A DNA stretch of 64,000 bases. Source: Tuctoria greenei (lineage: Eukaryota; Streptophyta; Magnoliopsida; Poales; Poaceae). The notes under the pieces were generated by a model. That model made no database searches. It had not been told where the DNA came from and saw only the letters and a list, made by a program, of their open reading frames with translations. How positions within the stretch are numbered: the first letter of the stretch is position 1; every line of letters begins with the position of its first letter. The position numbers and the translations under genes were made by a program. The stretch is from contig JAYESD010000001.1 in the NCBI GenBank assembly GCA_036927565.1, positions 279,569,560-279,633,559 on the forward strand. Direction: 5' to 3'. Shown in pieces: positions 1 through 10,000 of the stretch.

Positions 1-643
1 GCGTGTGTGCCTGAGAGCGTTCGAGAGCCTCCTCCTCGTGTATCGTCGGTCTGTCCTTTTATAGTACAAGGACAAACCGTTACAAGTTAGCCTGGCCCGA
101 CATGTGGCCCCGGCGGTTACTAGTATTGATACACGATTAATTGTTGTTAATAACCCTGTAACGGGCTCCGACAGTGCCGTTATAGGTGTTAAGATTGTCC
201 GATTAAGTGTCATTAACATGGAATTAATGACAATTAATCGGGTCTTGAAGTCCGTGGCTATCCTTTGAAGATTCGGAATCGTTACAATGTCTTCCGAAGG
301 TTTGAGGCGGCCAGCTCCGACGTTTGGACACGTGGCAGCTCCAGAGCTTGCTTGTGGGAAGCGGGAAGCTCCGGGGTGGCCTGGCACGTGTCAGGTCCGG
401 AGCTTCTCTCGGTCAGGGGTTAAGTCCGGAGGTGCCGTTTCGGTACCTAGCCCGGAGATTCACCCTTGTGGGTAGTAGCTCCGGTCTGGCAGTACACGTG
501 GCAACCTAGGGGTTAACCATGTTGGAGAAGCAGGTCCGGTTATGTCTGACAAGTGGGCCTCCGAGGGTCTTCAATTTGAGTAGACGTCCTTCCCTTGAGA
601 TCTTTGTAACCTCAGGGGGTGTATGGTTTTTAGGGTACCGACC
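1..643 (-). mobile_element. Family A (Tat-type) LTR, partial, cut by window edge
   Basis: This matches the last 643 bp of the A1 LTRs (compare 1138-1780) nearly base for base, and ends at the same GGTACCGAC terminus, with the last base C instead of A. It abuts chromovirus B1 integrase sequence, so it is an A-family insertion in B1. It could be a solo LTR or the 5' LTR of a full element lying to the left; its other end is outside the window. A minus-strand TATA box (TATAAAAGG) lies near 55-63. Confidence 0.9.
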
Positions 644-926
644 CATCCGTCTGAGGGTGATATGTCGAACTGAAATTCAGCCTTGTTCCCAAAGCTTCAT
701 GCAATTTCTGCCAAAACCTGTAGGTAAATTGAGAACCTCTATCCGAGACTATCTTCTTAGGTACTCCGTGTCGACACACAATATGCTCCATGTATATTTC
801 GGCCAATCGTGCAGCTGTATATTTGGTCTTCAGAGGGACAAAATGAGCTGACTTAGTTAAACGATCCACAATTACCCAAATTGAGTCATACCCGGACTGA
901 GTACGTGGTAACCCAACTATGAAGTC
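644..926 (-). pseudogene. Chromovirus B1 integrase core, fragment
   Basis: On the minus strand this encodes the central integrase core of a Tekay-type Ty3/Gypsy element: the stretch after the first catalytic Asp (DRLTKSAHFVP) through the second Asp region (VSDRGSQF) to HPQTDG. The same region of B2 (about 41110-41400) aligns throughout. It is cut on the left by the A LTR ending at 643 and on the right by A1; the frame resumes at 13864. It is a displaced piece of B1, not a gene on its own. Confidence 0.9.
922..926. repeat. Target site duplication of A1, left copy
   Basis: AAGTC directly precedes the left LTR and is repeated at 13864-13868 directly after the right LTR. Five bp is the usual Ty3/Gypsy duplication. 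Confidence 0.95.
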
Positions 927-1780
927 TGTCGACTGTTGGAGTCGGCAGATCTCCTCACACTACTAAAGTGTTGAAGGAGTTTGTAGTTCGGTGTGGGCGC
1001 GCGGAGACTCAAGAAGGTGAATCACGATTGGACACGAGAGACACAGTGGTTTACGTGGTTCGGGCCGCCTGAGCGTAATACCCTACTCCACGGGTGTGTG
1101 GTGTTGTATTAGTTTATGTATGAAAGCTCACGTCAATGCGTGTGTGCCTGAGAGCGTTCGAGAGCCTCCTCCTCGTGTATCGTCGGTCTGTCCTTTTATA
1201 GTACAAGAACAAACCGTTACAAGTTAGCCTGGCCCGACATGTGGCCCCAACGGTTACTAGTATTGATACACGATTAATTGTTGTTAATAACCCTGTAACG
1301 GGCTCCGACAGTGCCGTTACAGGTGTTAAGATTGTCCGATTAAGTGTCATTAACATGGAATTAATGACAATTAATCGGGTCTTGAAGTCCGTGGCTATCC
1401 TTTGAAGATCCGGAGTCGTTACAATGTCTTCCGGAGGTTTGAGGCGGCCAGCTCCGACGTTTGGACACGTGGCAGCTCCAGAGCTTGCTTGTGGGAAGCG
1501 GGAAGCTCTGGGGTGGCCTGGCACGTGTCAGGTCCGGAGCTTCTCTCGGTCAGGGGTTAAGTCCGGAGGTGCTGTTTCGGTACCTAGCCCGGAGCTTCAC
1601 CCTTGTGGGTAGTAGCTCCGGTCTGGCAGTACACGTGGCAACCTAGGGGTTAACCATGTTGGAGAAGCAGGTCCGGTTATGTCTGACAAGTGGGCCTCCG
1701 AGGGTCTTCAATTTGAGTAGACGTCCTTCCCTTGAGATCTTTGTAACCTCAGGGGGTGTATGGTTTTTAGGGTACCGACA
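927..1780 (-). mobile_element. A1 3' LTR
   Basis: It starts TGTCGACTG and ends GGTACCGACA on the plus strand, with TG/CA termini. It is the same length as the partner at 13010-13863. It contains a TATA box (minus strand, near 1192-1200) and, upstream of it in the element's sense, three ACGT-core boxes near 1468, 1520 and 1630. Confidence 0.95.
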
Positions 1781-1795
1781 GTGGCCCCCTGGACC
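1781..1795 (-). other. A1 polypurine tract
   Basis: Minus-strand GGTCCAGGGGGCCAC directly abuts the 3' LTR, where plus-strand DNA priming occurs. A2 has the matching GGGCCCAGGGGGCCAC before its 3' LTR at 51048. Confidence 0.8.
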
Positions 1796-2310
1796 TACCT
1801 CCGAGGAAAGTCACCGGGGTGAAGTCATTCCGTCGGAGGTGGGTCCATACTCACGACTCTTGAACTGGGTCTTCAAGGGTCTTCGGATGTGCCGTTGGCG
1901 GGGCTTTACGGTTAAATCCCGACGCGTGGCGCACCTCAGGCGGCAGATAAGATCTTTGACGTGCGGATCTCTCGCAATTGAAGGTCGCCGGTTCCCGATA
2001 CGAAAACCGTATCGGTTCCGTGCGCCTTGTCATGTCGCCGCCTTTGGGTTTCCCGCCTCGTGATGACAACTGTTCGCCTGGGTAAGAGCCTCGACTTGAT
2101 CGTCAGGGTGGTCCCGGGCCCTCTTGTCATCGGCAGGGTTGAATTCTTGGGTAGTATCCTTGACTCCCCTGCAGTTTCCATCCAAGCGTTGCGAGGGCTT
2201 ACTTAAGAAGGAAAGCGCACCGTCGGGAGTTCTTTACGCTTCCCATCTGTTCTTGCGCTCAAACTCCCAACTCGTACTTTGCTCCTCTTCTCTTGCCTAG
2301 CTGTGCTGCG
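1796..2310. other. A1 region between 3' LTR and antisense gene
   Basis: No supportable reading frame. It is 3' untranslated sequence for the element's genomic RNA and 5' flanking sequence for the plus-strand gene that starts at 2311. The only conserved block I could match to A2 is around 2183-2222. Confidence 0.7.
2183..2222 (+). promoter_or_regulatory. Conserved block upstream of the antisense gene, candidate promoter
   Basis: CCAAGCGTTG...GGCTTACTTAAGAAG...GCGCAC, about 90-130 bp before the ATG, is matched by A2 on the opposite strand near 50605-50643. Conservation outside coding sequence and position relative to the start suggest a core promoter. There is no classical TATA box. This is inference. 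Confidence 0.35.
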
Positions 2311-5300
2311 ATGGAGTTGGGTCTGCATGAGAGTCGCTTGAAGACTGACAGCGATCTGAAGAAGGTCCGGACCCTCATGGGGTGGTCTTCGGACTTCTTC
2401 AACCGCTCGTTCCGCGCCGGCGGAGAGCTCCCCTTTTCAAAGGAGCATGCTGGCGAGATGGTGTACTTTTCCTCGTACGCCATGGTGGGGCTGATCCCAC
2501 CGTTTTCTTCTTTCTTCTTGATGCTGCTGGACTTCTATGGTCTGCAGCTGTACCACCTTGGCCCTCACTCCATTCTCCTTGTGTCCATCTTTGTCCACTT
2601 CTGCGAGACGTGGGTGGGCATCCCTCCCTGCATCGAGCTCTTCCGAACCTTCTTCACCGTCCACACCACCGGCCGAAGCAATGAGTATCTTGGCTTCTAC
2701 TACTTCGTGAAGCGCAAGAAGTGTCCATTCAAGTACCTCCGGTCATTCCCTTCCGGGAAGTGGGATGACTGGAAGAAAGATTGGATAGTCGTCCGGGTGG
2801 AGGAGCATGAGCGGTTGGAGTTGCCAGACGGTCTGCCCGGCATTGACACGTCGATATGCAGCGAAGTTCCGGTGCTGGCGGCAGCTTTCGACCCTGTCCT
2901 GACCAGGATCCGCCAATGTGTGGAGGGAGGATTGACTCCCCAGGCGGTGTTCTGCAACTTCCTGTCCAACAGGTGGGCGCCGCTGAAGAGGAAGGAGAAG
3001 CTCGCTTGGGCCCTCAACAGCGTGATGGACGAGGACCGGGTTGAGACCGGGTTGAAGTCCAGCATGGTGGGGAAGACCTTGGAGTCTCACCTCAAGAAAT
3101 TCCAGCACGGCATCGACGTCGACGGAGATTACTTGACTCCGACACCGGCCTTCCTCCCTCTGAACGTGGAAGTTGAGTTCAGCAGGGAGCTCCGGCGGAC
3201 GATGCCCGCGCTTGACGACCTTGGTGTCGTCGAGAGAAGATCAACCACCCGGTTGGCGATCCCCGGGTTGTCCGAAGATGGCTCCGCCCCTGTCCCATAG
3301 CCAAGAGCTGAGGTCATCGGCAAAGGCAAGGAGCTGGCGGAGGAGCCGGAGAGCCGGAAGAGGAAGCTGCGACATGCTGACGGAAGGTCCATCGGGCCTG
3401 CCACTTCCCCCCTGGTTCCCCCTCCTCAGGAAGGAAGATCCTCCGCCGCCGTGGCGACTGTCCCCGTGGTGGGGTCCCTCCGGAACGTTACTGTTCCGGC
3501 GGTGGGATCCTCCCGGAGTGCGACTGTCCCCGTGGTGGATCCCTCCTGCGGTGCTAGCTCCGTGCGCGCGACTCCGGCATCTGGAGCGGTGAGGGCCTCC
3601 AGGTCCAGGAGTTCCTCCCGATCAAGGAGAGCTCCAACCCGGGAAACGCCCGCGGCTGTGGCAAGTCCTGGGAGTCTTCCCGGAGCTCCTACTCCGACCG
3701 TGGCCAGCCCGGATCGTCCGGGAAAGAGGTTCCGCGCAAGCTGGTGCGCGAGCCTTCCAAGGTAATTTTTCTTTTTTACCTCGATTAACTTTTTAATTGT
3801 AGCATCTGTTTGCTCAATTTCTTCGTTCTTCATCTGCAGCATTCCCAAGAAGGGGAGTGAAGCTCCACCCTCAGCCACAGTGTCTGAGGCTGCGAGGGCT
3901 TCTGCTCCAGTCCCGGTGCCGCCCCAAGCGGAGGCTGCGACAGCTCCGGCGCCGACTGTCGTGGTCATGGACCTCGACTCATCTCCAGAAGTTCCCGTGG
4001 TAGCGCCGGATCACGGGAATGAAGATGTGCCAGCAGCACCCGTCCCGGAAGTGGAAGCTCCGGGTCCTGGTGCTGCAGTAGTAGAAGCTCCGGCTGTTGA
4101 GTCGGAGGAAGTAGCAGTCCCGGCTTTGGAGCCGGAAAGTGCTGAAGCCCCGGCGATTGAGCCGGAGGTGGCTGAAGCCCCGACATGTGAGCCGGAAGTC
4201 GAAGTAGTTTCGGCAGTTGAGCCGGTTACTTCCGAAGCTCCGGCCGCAGAGCCGGTGATTGTTGGAGCGCCGGCCGCAGAGCCGGCGGCTGAAGAAGCGA
4301 GGGAGCTTGAGCCTCCCTCAGAAGAGGTGTCCCGGCCGGAGCCAGTAGCGGCTCTTGCTCCGGAGGCGACGACGTTGATGGTACCTGTGGCAGAGCCAGA
4401 GTACCTGAACGAAGTCGCCGGCCCCCAGCCTGAGGGGGCAAATGAAGACTTGGTGGCGGGACCTCCTTCGATGGCGACTGAGGCCGTCCCGGAGGAAGGC
4501 CCTAGCGCTTTGGATGCTCGAGGTTCCACTCTCGTAGAGTGGGACCCAATTTTTGTATGTGAAGACCCGCTGGAACCAGCGGAAGAGATCCCAGCAGGTC
4601 CGGAGCCCATCTCGCTGTCGATGTCCATCGACAACGCCTGCTCCAGTCTACGTCAGGTCCAGCTGGCCTTCTTCCACGACAGCAAGGCTCTTGAAGAGGA
4701 GCGCCAAACCCTTAGGCGGTGGCGTAATCGGCTCCACTTCGAGACTAAGCTGGCGCAGTCGAGGCTTGCGGATGACAAGGATTGGATCAAGCGGGAGAAG
4801 ATCCGCCTGGAGCTCTGGGATAAGCTGCTGGACGAGAGGGAGAGCATGACTCACGCCCTCGATGCTCAATCCCGGGAGTTCCACGACCAAGCTAAGGCTG
4901 CTAACGACGCGGCCAATGCTCGGTTTGATCAGCTCGAGGCCATCAGCACCGCACTCATCAAGCGCCGAGAGGCACTTGAAGGGAGGGAAAGACGGCTCGA
5001 GGATGAGGAGCAAAAACTCCTGGAGCTACGGGATGACGTCTTGCGACGGGAAGAAGAGCTCGCCGAGAAAACAGCTCTGGCGGACAAGGGCCTCGAGGAG
5101 CGCACCAAGAAATTGGAAGAGCGCTGCCTCGAGGAAGAGGAGAAGACCTGGGTGCGGGGGCAGGAACTCTACGAATACGAGTGTGCCCTTATCGCCCAGG
5201 AGAAGAAAGTGGAGGCTAGGGAGAAGGACCTGGTCGACCGCCGGAACAAGATCCACCTCCGGGAGGAGGAGCTCGGAAGACTTGAGAAGCGGGTTGCTGC

Positions 5301-5766
5301 GAAGATCCAGCAAAACGCCAAAGAAGTTGAGCGCCTCGCCCGCGAGAATTCGGAGCTGACGGCGGCCCGGAGATCCCTGGAAGAGATGAAGAACTTGAGG
5401 AAGGCGGACTCCCTGCAGATTTGGGAGTTCCTGGGCAAGGCCGACGACACGCTGACGCCGATGGGTTTCAGCCCCGTGCACCCGGATGATCCGGAGCCGG
5501 AGCCGGACCTTGCGTTGCAAGCGTTGAGCGCCGCAGGCAGCAAGCTCTCCAAGGTGGGCGACGTCATCGCGGACCAGCTGGAGGTCGAGGGGCAATCCCT
5601 GGCTAGGAACGTCACAAAATATGTGTTGACGTGCTACACCAGCCGGAACCCTCGATTTCCTCTGGACCCGGTGCTTGAAGGCCCCGTCGAAGGAGAAGGC
5701 GAAGCTACCCGAGCCCGCGTGTCGGAGGTCGCCCAGAAGGTCGCCGAGTTCTTCCATAGGGTCTAG
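2311..5766 (+). pseudogene. Antisense extra gene of A1: 'putative gypsy type transposon' protein, two exons, one premature stop
   Basis: Read on the strand opposite gag-pol. The ATG at 2311 starts MELGL, as in the A2 copy at 50508; the frame is open a few codons upstream but without a better start. Exon 1 is 2311-3761 and exon 2 is 3840-5766; joining them keeps frame and gives about 1125 codons. Residues about 1-300 resemble the plant 'putative gypsy type transposon' domain (PF04195), with a Leu/Phe-rich stretch around LDFYGLQLYHL and a YYFVKRKK motif. A Ser/Pro/Arg-rich linker follows, then Glu-Ala-Pro repeats (about 4030-4330), then a long coiled coil rich in Glu/Arg/Leu (about 4640-5400). 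A TAG at 3298-3300 interrupts the frame at codon 330; A2 has no stop there. The function of this protein class is unknown; there is no evidence that it is a transposase. Confidence 0.8.
3762..3839 (+). other. Predicted 78-bp intron of the antisense gene
   Basis: CCAAG|GTAATT donor and a pyrimidine-rich tail ending CATCTGCAG. Splicing joins AG to C as one codon and keeps the frame open from 2311 to 5766. A2 keeps the same donor at 48280/48279 (CCAAG|GTAAAT), but its acceptor AG is lost. Confidence 0.7.
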
Positions 5767-7028
5767 GACCGTCTCTTTTAGCCTTTACTTGTATCTTCTC
5801 TTCTTCCTTAATTTTGTAATCCCTTGTCTCCAGATGTAATCTCCGGTCTTCAGATGAAATGAAATCCCCAATTTTTTGCGAATTTCATTTTTTGTCTTCA
5901 ACATCTTTATCTTCACTTGGCCCCCTGGTAGATGTGCACAATTTGATTGTGTACATGTACCAAAAGGATGTTGAGTTTTGTTGAAGACGAATTTGCTTCG
6001 AACTTGTGGAATTTAGGTCCGAAGTTTTTGATAGTGAAGGTCCCCTGAAGTTGTCGGAGCTTAGAAGCTCCGACACTGTCCATCGTTGGAGCTTAGTAGC
6101 TCCGGCAATAGCCTCTATCAACACGCTGAGCGTTGGTAGTTAATACTCCAAGGTGTCGGAGCTTAGCAGCTCCGGCAATGACCTTTGCCACACTTGGTTT
6201 GTTGGCAACAGACTCCAGTGACGGGGTCTTCTCACCATCTTTTAGTCAACGCCGACGGTTGATGCCCTGGTGGGAGTCGGAGCTTGGTTAGCTCCGGTTT
6301 TTCTCCATCAACGTAGGGTTCATTTTTCCTGCACACTTAAGCCAAGAAAAATAGTAAAATTCGTTCCTTGTCTATAACTTCGTCGCGGCTTACGGTTCTC
6401 AAGAAAATTTTAAGTTGAACACGATTTTTAATATGAATGGATGAATTGTCTTTTCTTTTAGATCCAATTGTCCATGGACCCACCTTACTTTGGCCTGCCG
6501 GGATGTAGGTAGAGTGGCGTACTTAGGGTGCTTGACCAGGCTAAGTCGATAGCGCACTCCGGCCCTAGAATGGCTTGGCGGCTTTCAGGCGAGTTGGCCA
6601 CAGATGATATTTAAATCCAAAAAATCTGACAATTCAACTCGAATCGTATGTAAACCGGTCAAACTAGAACTTCTTAAGAATTGCACGTTTCTGTTATAGA
6701 CAAGAAAGAGAAAAATAAAAATGTCGAGCCTATGCAAAAATGAATGCACGTGGAGTCTATTTCACATGAAGATGTCTTTCATTATAGGTCCGGGATACAG
6801 GGGAAACAAGTACACTCTTAGGGTACGGAACCAGGCTAAGTGTGTTTGGTTTCTCGTTTGACCCACGGTAGTTAGCCACACTTTTAGTCCGGAGACTGTG
6901 TCAGGTGTTGCATGAGCTTTTGAAACCTTTCGGGAAAGGTCCGGCTGCTCCCCCGGAGGAACTACCCGACTCTGTACAATGACTCTATAACATACATTTC
7001 AAGTTACTTAAGACTCACCTCCGTGGAA
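5767..7028. other. A1 untranslated region between the convergent antisense gene and pol
   Basis: No credible coding. A polyadenylation-like AATGAAAT lies near 5858, after the antisense gene. It holds the hairpin cluster at 6050-6300. The counterpart in A2 is 34446-35661. Confidence 0.7.
6050..6300. repeat. Cluster of four CGGAGCT...AGCTCCG hairpin motifs
   Basis: Units near 6055, 6088, 6157 and 6277 read CGGAGCTTAGAAGCTCCG or close variants (one starts TGGAGCT; one has a longer loop), each an inverted repeat with a short TAG-like loop. A2 has similar units near 35261 and 35379. Each can form a short stem-loop on either RNA strand. Confidence 0.75.
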
Positions 7029-10000
7029 TTAAGTGTAGAACTTACGGAGGTGCTCGATGTTCCAAGGATTTGGGAGAGGTGTCCCATCCTCGGTAGCCAA
7101 GCGAACGCTTCCGGGACGGGATACTTTGATCACTCGAAAGGGCCCTTCCCAGCCGGGGGAGAGTTTGTTTTGCCCTTCTCTGGATAGTATTCTCCGTAGC
7201 ACCAGATCGCCTTCCTCGAGCTGTCGGTTGTGTACATGCCGCTGGTGATAGCGCCGTAGAGCTTGGCGGTATCGGGCATTCCGAACAGCTGCTTGGCACC
7301 TTCCCTCCTCGAGGAGGTCTAGGTCTTCACGCCGGAGCTGGTCCTGCGCGGCTTCGTTGAAGGTCCGGACTCGGAGGGAACCCAAGGTGATTTCCGGAGG
7401 AAGGATCGCTTCAGCTCCGTACACCAGAAAGAAGGGTGTTTCTCCGGTTGCCCGACTTGGAGAAGTCCTGTTGGCCCATAGAGTGGGCGGAAGATCTTCG
7501 ATCCAATTGGCTTCGTGCTTTTTCAAGCGCTCATAAGTGCGTGTTTTGAGTCCTTTAAGGATCTCTGCATTTGCTCTCTCGGCTTGTCCATTGCTGGCAG
7601 GATGAGCTACGGAAGCGTAGCAAACTTGTATGCCGAGGTCTTCGCAATATCCTTGAAATGCGGAGCTTGTGAATTGAGTCCCATTATCAGTGATGATCTT
7701 ATTTGGGACTCCAAATCTGCTCACGATGGATTGTAGAAAATTGATTGCAGATTGTTTGTTGATCGTCACAACGGGAGTTGCTTCCGGCCACTTGGTGAAC
7801 TTGTCGATGGCGACGTACAGGAACTTGTAACCTCCGACGGCTCTTGGGAAGGGTCCCAAGATGTCCATTCCCCACACAGCGAAAGGCCATGTTGTAGGTA
7901 TCATTTGTAAGGACTGAGCAGGTGTATGAATTTGCTTTGCATGAAATTGGCATGCTTTGCATTTCTTCACCAGCTCAGTGGCATCCTGGAGCGCTGTAGG
8001 CCAATAGAAGCCGTGCCGAAAGGCTTTTCCGACCAGCGTGCGGGAAGATGCGTGGTTCCCACACTCGCCTCCATGGATTTCTACGAGGATCTCGCATCCT
8101 TCTTCCCTTGTGATGCACCGCATTAGGATGCCGTTGGCACCGCGCCGGTAGAGATCCCCTTCTACCAACGTGTATCTTTTAGCCAATCTGACTACCCGGT
8201 CAGCGGATACATCATCGTCAGGAAGGATGTTGTCTTTCAAGTAGCTCCGGATCTCCGAGATCCATGCATCGGAACTGACTTGAGCATTTGAGTCTTGCGT
8301 GCTGGGTTGCTCGGAGCTTCCGGCAGCACCTACGACCCTTGATGGCTGCCATGGTAACAGGGCCATCGGGACCGTCAGCTTCGGGATGCTGATCTCACCC
8401 CCTTCGTTCAGTTCGGCAGGCTGAACTGTGAGTTTTGACAACCTCCGGACAAAGGTTCCGTCAGGAGCCGGAGCTCCAGTTGACGCCTTGGTCGAGAGTT
8501 CGTCAGCTTCAGCATTGTGAGCACGCTGAACATGGTGAAGGTCTAGGACTTCGAAGTCCTTCTGAAGCCTCTGGACTTCAAGGAGGTAAGCAGCCAGCTG
8601 GAGATTATTGCAGGAGCATTCACCCTTCACCTGCTTGATGACGAGTTGTGAATCTCCTTTGACCAGCAATTGCTTGACACCGTATGATAGTGCCACCTTT
8701 AATCCATAGATGAGTGCTTCATACTCCGCCATGTTGTTGGTTGCCTTGAAGTCAAGGTGTACCATGTATTTCACCTTCTCCCCAGTTGGAGCGAGGAGAA
8801 GGATTCCAGCTCCGGCTCCCTGCTTCTGCATGGAGCCGTCGAAGTAAAGGGTCCAGTGAGGCTTAGTGAAGGTTGGAACTTGAGGTTCCGTCTTCTGCTC
8901 GCTGGGGCCCCCAGGGTTTAATGGAGAGGGAGTCCATTCTGCCACGAAATCTGCCAACGCTTGACTCTTGATTGCTTGTCTCGGAATGAATTCAAGATCG
9001 AATTCAGCCAATTCCGCTGCCCACTTTGCAATATTCCCAGTTGAATTGGGATTATGCAGGATCGCTCGAAGTGGATATGAGGTCACCACCGAGACTTTGT
9101 GAGCTTGGAAATAGTGTCGAAGCTTCCTTGAGGCAATAAGAACTGCATAAAGTAGTTTATGCACCTCTAGGTATCGAGTCTTGGCATCATGTAACACTTC
9201 ACTGAAGAAGTATACCGGGCGTTGAATGGTCCGGACCCTCCCGGAGGGGTCCGGAGCTTCCTCTTCATTGATCCAGACCCTCTCGGAGGGGTCTGGATTC
9301 TCTTCGGGGACCTCCGGGTTCTGGGTGGAGAAACCCGGAGCTTCTTCAGAAATGACCTGGACCCTCTTAGAGGGGTCCGGGTCCTCTGAAGGGGCTTCTT
9401 GTGGGTTTGAGTCTGGGAGCTGGGACCCAGACCCGCTTTCAAGAACCTCCGGACCCTCCCGAAGGGGTCTGGATTCCTGAGTATTGGGTAGTTCCGGTTT
9501 CTCCGCAACCAGAACCATACTGACGACTTCGTCAGTAGCTGAAATGTAAAGCAATAAAGGCTCACCAGGGTTCGGAGCTACCAGGACTGGTAGGGTGGTG
9601 AGGAACTGTTTCAGCTCCTGGAATGCCTTCTCTGCTTCTTCAGACCATTGGAATGGTCCGGACTTCCTCAGTAACTTGAAGAAGGGAAGTGCCCTTTCCG
9701 CTAGTCTTGAAATGAACCGGCTGAGGGCTGCTAGACACCCAGTTAATTTTTGGACGTCTTTGATGCGGGTTGGTGGCCGCATGTCTTCAATGGCTTTTAT
9801 CTTCGCCGGATTAGCCTCTATGCCCCGGTGACTTACCAGGAAACCAAGAAGCTTTCCGGAACTAACCCCGAAAACACACTTGTCTGGGTTTAGCTTCGTG
9901 CGGGTGGCCCGCAGCTTGTCGAAGACAGCCTGCAAGGTGTTCAAGAGGGACTCCTTGTTCTTGATTTTGACCACGATGTCATCGATGTACACTTCCACTA

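Noticed and set aside
519..851. Plus-strand reading frame (also at 1656 and 13739)
   Set aside because: Antisense shadow in the LTR that runs into B1 integrase sequence on the other strand; the repeats are just LTR copies.
1114..1524. 136-codon reading frame in the A LTR, repeated at 13197-13607
   Set aside because: It spans the TATA region of the LTR, shows no domain, and its repetition merely reflects the similarity of the two LTRs.
3880..3882. GTG at 3880 as the start of a separate coiled-coil gene
   Set aside because: The frame is open upstream to the intron acceptor at 3840 and joins exon 1 in phase; a GTG start is not expected in a plant gene.
3426..3968. 180-codon minus-strand frame opposite the antisense gene
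   Set aside because: Repetitive Ala/Gly/Thr-rich shadow of the coding strand and of the intron region.
4011..4634. 207-codon minus-strand frame rich in Ser/Gly/Ala
   Set aside because: Shadow of the Glu-Ala-Pro repeats on the plus strand, no domain.
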